From: Physocladia obscura
Taxonomy: Eukaryota > Chytridiomycota > Chytridiomycetes > Chytridiales > Chytriomycetaceae
NCBI GenBank assembly: GCA_027596945.1
Contig: JADGJH010001395.1
Coordinates: 1-10,237 of the forward strand
Direction: 5' to 3'
Length of the DNA: 10,237 nt
Shown here: piece after piece, positions 1 to 7,970 of the stretch
Layout of the letters: each line of letters starts with the position of its first letter
Position numbering within the stretch: the stretch's first letter is position 1
Position numbers and translations under genes: made by a program
Notes under the pieces: generated by a model
The model's database searches: none
Told to the model about the DNA's origin: nothing
What the model saw: the letters and a program-made list of their open reading frames with translations, nothing else

Positions 1-520
1 TTTACATTTGAACAATTTTCTTTTGCTAAGAAATTGGTTTTTAATCAATATTGAGGCATTAGAAATGAGGCACAAAAAAAAAGTTTTATTTTGACACACA
101 GAATTTGGCATTTAAATTGTTCTATTCTTGGAAATAAATAGTAAGATTCTAAAACTAAATTTTACCTTACTGTGCCAATTCCACTAGTTCAAGTGAATCT
201 GCCTTTGCAGGATTTAACAGATATGGATCAAGTAATTGCAAGTGATTTGTTGGTCAAGTTTACCAAAGTACACAAGACCACTCTCAAAACTAAACTGAAA
301 GACAGGAAGCCATTTGGGATCATGCTTGGTAAGTTTTATTAATTTTGTCTGCTCTATGGGAACAGTGGATCCAGCACTGGCGCCATTTTTATTGACATAC
401 GATGGTTTGCACCCACTTGGATCCAAGTTGGGGTTTGATGAGACTTGGTCTTTGCTCACAGGCATTAAACCAACTCAACAGGAGATGAACTTTACTCCAC
501 CCTGCTTCTTGCTTTCTTGA
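1..520 (+). pseudogene. Possible decayed or partial coding region, unrecognised
   Basis: One plus-strand frame reads like protein but is interrupted. From the window edge it is open to a TGA at 52-54, open again to TAG TAA at 139-144, then open from 145 to a TAA at 340. The third segment contains residues such as PIPLVQVNLPLQDLTDMDQ and DLLVKFTKVHKTTLKTKLK. A putative very short intron, 329-365 (37 nt, GTAAGT to ACAG), would join it in phase to a second open stretch ending at TGA 518-520, with residues FLLTYDGLHPLGSK. The DGLHP element resembles the catalytic Asp-x-x-His block of SGNH/GDSL esterases, but the other blocks are not visible, so this is only a hint. No start codon or upstream exon is identifiable. 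It may be the 3' end of a gene that begins outside the window, a relic, or chance. Low confidence. Confidence 0.3.
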
Positions 521-1310
521 TTGTTGCTTCTGAATGTTTTCTTTTTTGTTTTGTCAGTATAAAAATAATAAGTAATTAAATTTAAATATGAATAAAGATA
601 GTAAAGTAAATATTTGAAATAAAATATGACAGACCAAGCAGATATGTAGTCAGACAGAGATGAAGTGACTGATCTCTTCTGTCTGCTTGTAGAAGCTGTT
701 GTTTGAACAGGAGTTAAGCTCTGTGATTGCATTTGCATATTGCCATTGGCATTTTCACATTTTTCATTTTGGAAATGAAAATTATAACTTTGTTTGCTAC
801 TATTCAAAAATAATACATGATCTCCAAGTGTAATGTATTTATCCAACCTGAACAATTTTGCAAAAAGATTGTATAGCAAGGGGTCTATTATAAATGAGCA
901 CAATGCATTATAAATGTGTAAAAAATGCATTCATAATGTTCTAAATTCATTTTGTGTATTATAAATTCATTAACAGAATTATAAATTCATTCTAAATTTA
1001 CTTAATGTCTTACAAGCTATTTGTTAAATTTATTAAGCATTGTAAATTTCATTAATTTGTTAAAATGCATTGAAAGTAATAATAATATCTTTACAATATA
1101 ATAAATTCATTATTATACATTTTTATGCATCTGCTGATTTCCTGATGTAGTTCTGGCTGTGACTTGGAGAGATTGATTGTTGTTGACAACAATGACAACC
1201 TCTCAGAGAATAACTTGCATCAATTGGTGCATGGAAGCGTGATGCTTTTGGCATGAGCTTTATTGAGATGGATAGTGAAGGTTCAAGGAGTGCTGAGTTT
1301 TATTCAAAAA
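521..1310. other. AT-rich gene-poor stretch with an ambiguous minus-strand frame
   Basis: No gene can be defined here. A minus-strand frame is open across 475-930. Its middle (about 640-850) has a plausible polar composition, with residues such as LGDHVLFLNSSKQSYNF and Gln/Ser/Thr-rich text. Its ends are low-complexity and hydrophobic, so it could be one exon of an unresolved gene or chance. The opposite strand is also open over about 678-830. Between 1146 and 1253 a plus frame is open for 36 codons before a TGA at 1254. It is the same frame as the downstream PPR-like gene but is separated from it by that stop. A second plus frame, 1253-1498, overlaps the PPR-like N-terminus. I see no RNA gene. 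Confidence 0.35.
902..1111. repeat. 20-bp-phased AATTCATT/AATGCATT array
   Basis: The octamer AATKCATT recurs with near-regular spacing. AATGCATT starts at 902 and 924, AATTCATT at 944, 964 and 984, AATGCATT at 1064 and AATTCATT at 1104. Steps are 22, 20, 20, then 80 and 40, which are all multiples of 20 after the first. A near match (AATTTCAT) sits at 1044, also in register. The three copies at 942-991 share the decamer TAAATTCATT. It looks like a degenerate minisatellite with a 20-bp period, or phased AT-rich sites. Confidence 0.55.
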
Positions 1311-3248
1311 ATGGTCATTTTGTTCAGGCCACTCAGTGTAACACAAGTGTGTTGCCACGAATTGACATTGGGGTTCACTTCAGCAATATTCCGCCGGGTT
1401 TCCTTCCCGACACAGCAAAGTCGGCGAATAGCTGTTCGAACTCGCCACCTCCAGCTGTTAACGCCCGCCGTAAAAGATACAAAAGAGAGGAAACTTAGCA
1501 ATACTGAAATGAATTCAGATGCTGACACTGATAGTCCAGACTCTATTCGCAATCGCTCATGCAATGCTACACACGACCGTACAACACTATTGGCCTCTGT
1601 GAATGAGGGCTCTGAAAGTCTTCTGCCTCTGGTCGATGGTACCACCGACCTTCTCAGTCTGCTCGCCCATCCAGATATATCTTCAATAACACTCGCGCGA
1701 ATCGAACTCATGTTGTCCCTCATTGTCGACTGCAAGCATAACTTTGCAGTATCTACCCAGCATTTTAACTTGCTATTGGCTCATCTGCTGAAAAAATATG
1801 TGGATGGTCGGTTGCATCTTTTTCTTTAATACCGCCTACTTCTTGTTTATTGCTGACGCAATTGTATTCTGGTAGCTGCCCCAACGGCATTTCAACCACT
1901 CAAGAACCCAGAACCCTTAAAAAATTATTCATATCGACAAAAGATTCCAAATGATGTGATTTTCCTCGCCGCACGCATTTTGGAGGTGATGGACGAACTC
2001 AAAATTTCTGCTGACGCGTGGACATTATCATTCAAGATTCTGGTTGCGAGTTCCAAATCCGATGTGATTTATAATCTTTGGACAGAATATAAATCTTTTA
2101 TTACGACTTATCCAAAACAATTCAAACGTCGAAATAATTCATACCACCAAGCATCTCTACAACCATGGGCCTATAATATTGCTATTTATTCTCTTGCTGA
2201 GCCATGGCGAAATGCAGAACTTGTTTACAATCCTCATCTGACAGCATCGAAACCGTTCACCCACCAACTTACCCAAAAAACGAAGCAGTTACCAACATAC
2301 ATTCCAAACACATCTCTAATTTGGTCAGTGTATTCGCACATGAAAGAAATGGGCGTGGAACCAACACAAAAAACAAACACCATAACCATGCAAGCAATGC
2401 TTGCTGCACGTCCAATGAATTTCAAAGCAATCAGAAAAGCCCGAAAACTTATTTTCGGAAACCAAAGGAATTCCTGGCGCACGTCCACGTACGAAGCTAT
2501 ATTTGACGGAATAGCCCAATGCGGAACAGTCGAAGAGCTTAACAAGACTCTTCACGCGAGTGAGCAAACTCGTTTTAAATTAAATCGACCGATTGCAGAC
2601 GCTATAATGAAATTCTACAGTTTCAACAACAGTCCAGAAAAGGTTCTCGAATTTCACAACAGCAGCACCCACCTTACTCCAACACATGTGACTTTTACTT
2701 GTCTCTTGACTGCGATGGCAACAGCAACACCGCTCGTAGCATCAGAATCATCCAAATTGATAAATGAATTGTGTTCAACCTCGCTACTGAATCTTTTAAA
2801 GTCGGGCAATGAAACAGTCGGTCCTGCTACGTTTGACTTGCTTATTGCAACAGTTGCAAAAATCAAAGACTTTGATGCGGTTCAGCGCTACTTTAAAATT
2901 TTGACGACAGAGTTGATTCCGTTGTGGAAAGAAAATGGCATCTATAATTTCTCATCGTTGTCTGACGAAACGGAACCGGTGGTCCTTGGGCCTCTAATTC
3001 TGAAAGCAATGATGGCTAGCTTTGGTGCGCAGAAAGATTCCATGCAAGCGCGCGCCTTTTTCGATAAGTGGATGATACGGAAGGAGGTTTTGAAGTCGTG
3101 TGGCGGGTCGTTTAAGCAGATTTTAATGGCGTTTGCAATGGAATGGACTGAACTCGATAGCGGAAGCGAAGACGAAATTAATCGTGTTTTGTTTGACTTG
3201 AAAAGTTTGGAGAGTCAGCTGACGGAAGAAACAGAACAACAAGAGTGA
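1311..3248 (+). CDS. PPR-like helical-repeat protein, probably mitochondrial
   Basis: Two exons, 1311-1806 and 1876-3248, joined in phase by a 69-nt intron (GTCGGT donor, TAG acceptor, CTGAC branch-like site at about 1852); product 622 aa. I chose ATG 1311 because it opens an Arg-rich, acid-poor leader (roughly residues 5-47, including IFRRVSFPTQQSRRIAVRTR) typical of mitochondrial targeting; ATG 1263 is an alternative. The body is alpha-helical by eye, with several stretches spaced like pentatricopeptide repeats, for example one around GPATFDLLIATVAKIKDFD and one around THVTFTCLLTAMATA. The C-terminus is acidic. PPR proteins in fungi bind organellar transcripts for stability, processing or translation, which is the likely role here; the target cannot be read from the sequence. 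The individual repeats are divergent and the family call is by pattern only. The gene converges on the broken small gene at 3289-3555, leaving 40 bp between the stops. Confidence 0.7.
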
Positions 3249-3288
3249 ATTTTATTTATAGAAAGCATCAGATGACTTCAACAACAGT

Positions 3289-3555
3289 TCAGTTCTTTCC
3301 ACCAGAAGGTCGATTTACCACACTATTATTGTAGTAAGTGGAGCCATTCGGATTGGAGTAGTGGTACGAGTTGTTGTTCGAAACTGAACGCCATAATCAC
3401 GAGAGCAATAATGGTTTCCCTGAATTGACAGCGAATAAGTTATCGAGTCGTATCGAAGCTAGCAGAATAACATCTAGATATTCCTACCTGGTTGTTTGCG
3501 CTGCTACTGGTCACAGCGTAGCTTTGGTCGCGGTCATTGTTGAACCAACAACCAT
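3289..3555 (-). pseudogene. Small Asn/Ser/Tyr-rich protein gene, frame broken twice
   Basis: On the minus strand three segments look like one small protein but do not share a frame. ATG 3555 opens a frame that stops after 14 codons. One base off, a frame from about 3541 reads NNDRDQSYAVTSSSANNQ and ends at a good intron (3487-3420, 68 nt, GTAGGA donor, TTCAG acceptor). The next exon reads GNHYCSRDYGVQ in phase. At the TTT of 3383-3381 the coding sense moves to the -1 frame, reading SNNNSYHYSNPNGSTYYNN and ending at TGA 3291-3289. The Y-x-Y-S-N-P-N-G-S-T-Y-Y text is like that of small Asn/Gly/Tyr-rich hypothetical proteins I recall from other fungi (recollection, not checked). Both breaks are consistent with a single missing base, one of them in a T-run, so sequencing error and pseudogene are both possible. 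Function unknown. It lies just downstream of the EB1 gene on the same strand. Confidence 0.5.
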
Positions 3556-3627
3556 AACAATCTTTTCTAAGACAAAAAAAAGATGAATTTTCCTTTCTCC
3601 CACAAATAAATAAAGAAGAAAAAAAAT

Positions 3628-4615
3628 TTAGAAGATTTCAGCATCGGCAACTTCAGTCGGCGGCTCGAATCCTTCCTCTGTTTTGTACATAATGTTCTAT
3701 CAAAAAACATCTTAGCACCTAAATAAAAAAATTTAAAAAACAAACAACCTGAATTTCTGCCCATGCTTCCTTATTTTCAGTAGTCGGATCCTCAATTTGT
3801 TCCGAAACATATAATTCAATCTCTCTGAGTTTAGAGAAATAAAAGTCGCGCTCTTTTTCAACTTGTCCAACCGCGAGTTTCATTTCTTCCGACTGCTGCG
3901 TCATTTCTTGGAGTCTCTTGTGAACGTCTGGTCCAGCTGTTCCGAGTGCGGCAGCAGCAATACTATTCCGTCCCGGTGCAGAAGAGGCAGCTGCGGCTGA
4001 TTTCTTCAATTGCGGTGCCGAAGTTTTTGAAGTAACGGTTTTTTGAGGCGGAGCATGGCCTGAAGCAGAAGTTCCACGGCGTGTAAGCGCATCATAAGCT
4101 CCACCTGGATAATAAGTGTCCCAATGTCTTTCCGAAATATTAACCTAAAAAGAACTATAAAGAAACAAACCCAAACCTTTTGACAAATTGCATAAACTCC
4201 AAGTTGTCCTGAAATTTGCATTTCATGAGACGTTCGACAGGAATGGCGATGTCGACCTTGTGCTTGTCAAAACAAGCCTGAAGCACCTTAAAATTGGCAA
4301 CGTATTCATATTCTTGTTTCGCATTGAATCTGACTTTAGAAAGGGGGACCTGACGAGATATTTTTTTGTCAACACTCCGAAACAAAGAACTGCGGAAAAA
4401 CAAAACAAAAAACTCAACGTCGCGGTAAATAGAATCCATAATCGCACAATGAACAGCACCGGTTCCGCATTGTTCAATTTTTGTATAATTCACCTGGCAT
4501 AGGTCGTTGACCTGCGTAACAGCGTATGTTTTTTGTTCGATTCGTAAGCATTTAATAGCTTGACAACAATTTTAGTCTATACCCAGGCCACCAATTCCGC
4601 CCTGCTTTCATTCAT
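3628..4615 (-). CDS. BIM1: EB1/Mal3/Bim1-family microtubule plus-end tracking protein
   Basis: Five exons: 4615-4583, 4511-4419, 4349-4177, 4127-3749 and 3696-3628. The introns are 71, 69, 49 and 52 nt and all phases close, giving 248 aa (family usually 250-340). Residues 1 to about 115 are the calponin-homology domain that binds the growing microtubule end: start MNESRAELVAW, then VNDLCQVNYTKIEQCG, CAIMDSIYRD, KQEYEYVANFKVLQ, and the CKFQDNLEF and WDTYYPGG motifs. Residues 118-165 are an Ala/Ser/Pro/Lys linker. Residues 167-236 are a coiled coil and EB-homology dimer domain with the diagnostic EKERDFYFSKLREIE and a YKTEEGF segment. The protein ends in DAEIF, an acidic tail with a final aromatic residue, comparable to the EEY/F end that recruits CAP-Gly proteins. 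Position 101 is His where Phe or Tyr is common before WD. The 11-codon first exon is supported by the family N-terminus and splice phase. Confidence 0.97.
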
Positions 4616-4647
4616 CTATCGAAATACTTTCTATGTTAGTAATCCTG

Positions 4648-4708
4648 TGTTTCGAAAAGCTCGTTGTTATTTTGCTGTGTTGCTTGGGCGGTTCACCTTT
4701 TCGAAACA
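4648..4708. promoter_or_regulatory. 12-bp perfect inverted repeat upstream of the EB1 gene
   Basis: TGTTTCGAAAAG at 4648-4659 is repeated as its exact reverse complement, CTTTTCGAAACA, at 4697-4708, with a 37-bp spacer. Each arm is itself centred on the palindrome TTTCGAAA. The repeat lies in the 134-bp gap between the EB1 start codon (4615) and the stop of the next minus-strand gene (4750), so it sits in the EB1 promoter or 5' leader. A dimeric transcription factor site or an RNA stem in the leader are both possible; no known motif is claimed. Confidence 0.5.
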
Positions 4709-4749
4709 AACAAATTGACAAGAATTTTGATTTATTAGGATGCAAAAAG

Positions 4750-5441
4750 TCAGGAAAATGAAGAGGATGGTTGGTTTTTGATCACCAAACCCACAATAAT
4801 AATAACCAAGACGATTCCTATCACGAAACAATACCAGCTATTTCTCCAATTTTTCCGAACCATTTCAGCGATTCTTTCTCCATCGTGCTTCTTTGCTCTT
4901 GCACACGGTGGACACTCGATTGTAACACCGGTCGCGTCTTCCGCGAAAGTCACTTTACGCATACGAACCTCTTCTCCCGATTCCAAATCCTTTTCCGAAC
5001 ACGCCAAACAAGCCAATTTGCCGCACGACGTACAACTGCTTGTTGTCGGCTTGAAACAAATCTGGCAACTACGGATACTTTTTGCATCTCGCGTAGTCGA
5101 TACGATGGGTCTTTTTTGTTTGTTTTGTTTTCAAGCAGAATGTTTTCAACCTTTCAAAATTGAAAATTCAAAATATATCAACAGACGACTCACTTCTCAA
5201 TAATTGATAATTTCAATATGCCCATATCTGATCCTTCGATTTCAGAAATTTTAGTATCATCTGCCAGTCTTTTGCTTCCTCGGGTGACAACAGCTTTTTC
5301 CAAAACGGCCTTTTCAGACTGCGATTCGTTTTCGATAATTTGCTTCAATTTCCGAACAGTTATATTGCTAGGCACTTTAACGATTGCAATTCTTCCTTCT
5401 GAAAGTGCCGCAAACACTGTTACATAGCTGTCATCAGGCAT
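4750..5441 (-). CDS. Predicted tail-anchored protein: ubiquitin-like domain, four-CxxC zinc module, C-terminal membrane segment
   Basis: Two exons, 5441-5194 and 5110-4750. The intron is 83 nt, GTGAGT to AAAAAAG, with phase 2 matching on both sides. The product is 202 aa. Residues 6-83 look like a beta-grasp ubiquitin-like domain: a first strand pair around VFAALSEGRIAIVKVPSNIT, a helix KLKQIIENE, then TRGSKRLADDTKISEIEG and a closing strand GILKLSII. Residues 98-152 carry four CxxC pairs (Cys98/101, 109/112, 117/120, 149/152) with His158 after them. The pattern C-x2-C-x7-C-x2-C-x4-C-x2-C-x28-C-x2-C has FYVE/PHD-like cross-brace spacing and would bind two zinc ions; the RHHCR motif of true FYVE domains is absent. 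Residues 177-193 are a hydrophobic helix next to RKNWRN, followed by a 9-residue polar tail, which is tail-anchor topology. Cytosolic N-terminal domains on the ER or another membrane are inferred. I do not recognise the family. A ubiquitin-pathway role is only suggested by the fold. Confidence 0.83.
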
Positions 5442-5556
5442 GCTTCGTTATTTATAGAATTTGGATGAAAGAAGAAAAAGAATTTTTTACAAAATTGCTT
5501 TCCAATATCAAGAAAACAAGGAAAATTTATGAATGGCGGATAATAATATTCAATAT

Positions 5557-7260
5557 TTAAGCTACAGCTTTTATAACTTTGGCCCACAGAGTCTCGCTGT
5601 GTTCAAACTGAAGCTCCTCATCCTGGGACTCTGTGTACACTCCACCATTAACATTCGAATCGAGATCAACCGTGGCAGCATCGACTCCAAAAGTGAACTT
5701 TCCATTGGTGTAGTACTGGTATCCTTTGTGCAGAAAAATTGGCAAAACAAAGAGAGGTACTCCAGCTTAAAATTAAAATTTTAGATCACGCAGAAATATA
5801 TAAAATAAAAAAACGTACCGATATACGGAGCATCATTAATAAAATCAAATGGAGTTGTTGCGGCTTGGTAAATAAAGTAAACAAAAACAAAGGCGCCGAT
5901 GAACAAGCCAAGGTAATCAAAATAAGGGTAAAACGGTGCTTTGAAGACTAACTCTCTTAGCGTTCTCCCTTGTCTGATCCAGGCTTTTCTAAATCCCAAG
6001 TGTGTCAAAATCGTCAGAATCCAACAGAACAAAGCCGAAATCGACAAAATGTTGACCAAAAAATTGAAAACCTTGCCATTTCCAACATAAGCGCCAATAA
6101 GAGCAATACCTCCAACAAAAGCAGTGATAATCATTGAAGAAATTGGAACACCGCGCTTGGTAGTTCTGACAAGAATTTCGGGAGCCATCTTGTTTGCAGC
6201 AAGCGCTTGAAGAGTTCTTGACGACGAGTAAACCGAACCGTTGGCAGCACTGAAAATGGAAATCAGGATGATGACGTTCATAAAGTCGGCACCAGCAGAA
6301 AATCCAGCATATTCAAGCACACGCGTGAACGGAGAAGTACGAATGTCAGTGTTTGCAAGAAGTGGGTCTGTCATGGGAATGATCATTCCAATGAGAAGCA
6401 GAGAAATGATGTAGAACAAAAGAATGCGCCAGAAGGTTCCTTTTATTGCTCGAGGAATACTGACTCGAGGGTTTTTAGCTTCGCCAGCTGTTACACCGAT
6501 AAGTTCAGTTCCACTGTAAGAATAAAATGCGTTTGTGAAAACCGACAAGACAGCTGTGATTGAAACAATTGGTGCACCAGGAACATTGCTACTGCTCCAA
6601 TTACTAAATCCGATCGCACCTAATGTGTGGTTTGCACCGCAAACGATTGCGATACCGATAATGATGAAAATTACAATGGCCGCGACTTTAATAAGTGAAA
6701 GCCAATACTCGACTTCACCATACGCCTTAACACCGAGAAGATTCAAAGCAAGAAGTAACACTAATGCTATGAGAGTAAAAATCCATGCAGGTGTGTCTGG
6801 TAACCAGTACTGAGGAATAACACCAAGCGCCGACAGCTCTGCCGCTGATTAAGAATGTTAAAAGATTCGACAACACTGGCAACCAGATTAACTTACGAAT
6901 ACAAAGCAGCCATAAAAAGTAGTAATTCCATCCAAGCGCGAATCCCAGCGATTCGTCGACAAAACGAGCCGTCAACTCCCCAAAGGCTCCTGAAACGGGA
7001 ACTTGGGCGGCAACTTCAGCTAGACCAACAACAACAGCGTAAACTAAAATGCCGACAATTGCATAGGCGAGCAACACTCCCAATGGTCCAGCAACAGCAA
7101 TTGTTGCGCCAGAACTGACAAACAGTCCAGTTCCAATCGTTCCACCAAGCGCAATCATTTGGAGGTGCCGTGTCTCCAGCTTTCGGTGAAGATGTTTGCC
7201 ATCAGTTGCTTTCTCCCTCTCGATGGACCCGATTTCCTTTTTTACCTCCAGATCAGACAT
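5557..7260 (-). CDS. Yeast-type amino acid permease (APC superfamily, AAT family)
   Basis: Three exons, 7260-6897, 6844-5819 and 5765-5557. The introns are 52 nt (GTAAGT to CAG) and 53 nt (GTACGT to AAG), both in phase; product 532 aa. Family landmarks appear in order. HLQMIALGGTIGTGLFVSSG opens membrane helix 1. LAEVAAQVPVSGAFGELTAR and FALGWNYYF mark helices 2-3. PAELSALGVIPQYWLP spans the first splice junction. SYSGTELIG with GEAKNPR (residues about 230-248) follows, and ISALFCWILTILTHLGFRKA comes late. By eye there are about 12 hydrophobic segments. The soluble N-terminal 30 residues and the acidic C-tail (after about residue 480) are cytosolic in this family. It is expected to be a plasma-membrane, proton-coupled amino acid importer; substrate specificity cannot be read from the sequence. 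The intact length matches the family (500-600 aa). Three GATA-type sites lie just upstream. Confidence 0.96.
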
Positions 7261-7282
7261 GTTGCTTTTTTTATTTTTATTT

Positions 7283-7370
7283 TTATCTTGTTTTATAATG
7301 ACGAAGAAAAAAAATTGCGAATTTTGATAAGGAAACCAAACAAGCCGTTGATGACGCCATTCATTTATCA
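7283..7370. promoter_or_regulatory. Cluster of GATA-factor-type sites upstream of the permease
   Basis: Within 110 bp 5' of the permease ATG there are three HGATAR-type words: AGATAA on the minus strand (7288-7283), TGATAAG on the plus strand (7325-7331) and TGATAA on the minus strand (7370-7365). Fungal amino acid permeases are commonly under nitrogen control by GATA factors (AreA/Gln3 type), so the position makes sense. The background is AT-rich and such words arise by chance, so this is suggestive only. A T-rich tract at 7266-7295 separates the nearest site from the start codon. Confidence 0.35.
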
Positions 7371-7380
7371 GAAAAATGCT

Positions 7381-7970
7381 GACTATTCTGACACTATTTA
7401 CTCAGTGGTTCATAAAATCACCGTCAAGTAACTACAACGATCATTTCTTATGGCAGAGGATTGAATAATTGCTTGCAAGCGCTCTGAACTACCCTTGTTT
7501 TAATTTATTCAATTCAGTTTCGTTTCCAACATTTGTTTAAACATGAGAGTTGGCCATAGAGTCAACAAAAAGCGTTATATCTTTTAAGAATACTTCATTT
7601 TTCTTAGCAAATTCGTTTTTTATGCCAAAATCCCATCCTTGCAGACACTTGAACAGGAAAAACTTTTATAATTATGTCGTCATAAAAGCGTAAAAAGCAG
7701 GGTTTCTAGAAAAATAAAAAAAACAAAACAAAAAAAAACATACAGAAAACAACTGTAAAATAAAATAGCAGTTGCGTCAATAATAAATTTGTCTCCAAAA
7801 ACTTCAATTTATATTATAGTTTTACAAGGCCCTATTGCGCAAAGCTTTCAATTTCTGGAACAAAAAAATAAAATTTCAAGAAGTAATTCTGATAAAATTA
7901 CAAAATTTGCAGAGAAAACAAAAAGAATCCAATTTCTTACTACGTTCCTTTACTTATGGGCTCTATTTAT
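7381..7970. other. Gene-free intergenic stretch
   Basis: About 590 bp, AT-rich, between the permease promoter and the 3' end of the next minus-strand gene. Open frames here (for example plus 7789-7974) have low-complexity Lys/Ile/Phe composition and no splice or family support. There are A-runs at 7711-7740 and scattered AATAAA-like words (near 7782) that could serve as 3' processing signals. I see no RNA gene, no tandem repeat and no mobile-element terminus. Confidence 0.5.

Noticed and set aside
1180..1245. Short palindromes (TTGTTGACAACAA and around CAATTG) as a possible mobile-element end or RNA hairpin
   Set aside because: They are short, have no flanking target-site duplication and no element between them.
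3376..3392. Programmed ribosomal frameshifting in the small Tyr/Asn-rich gene
   Set aside because: No X-XXY-YYZ slippery heptamer is present and a second break exists near the start, so a mutation or sequencing error explains it better.
4649..4707. Heat-shock element reading of the TTCGAA words
   Set aside because: Heat-shock elements need nGAAn units separated by two bases; TTCGAA abuts them directly and no third unit is in register.
4771..5203. Two long plus-strand frames over the UBL gene
   Set aside because: They overlap the minus-strand gene with cysteine pairs and membrane helix, have no family features, and vanish once that gene is accepted.
7441..7970. tRNA or other RNA gene in the longest gene-free gap
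   Set aside because: No T-loop GTTCGA box with a matching acceptor stem and no conserved RNA core could be found by eye.
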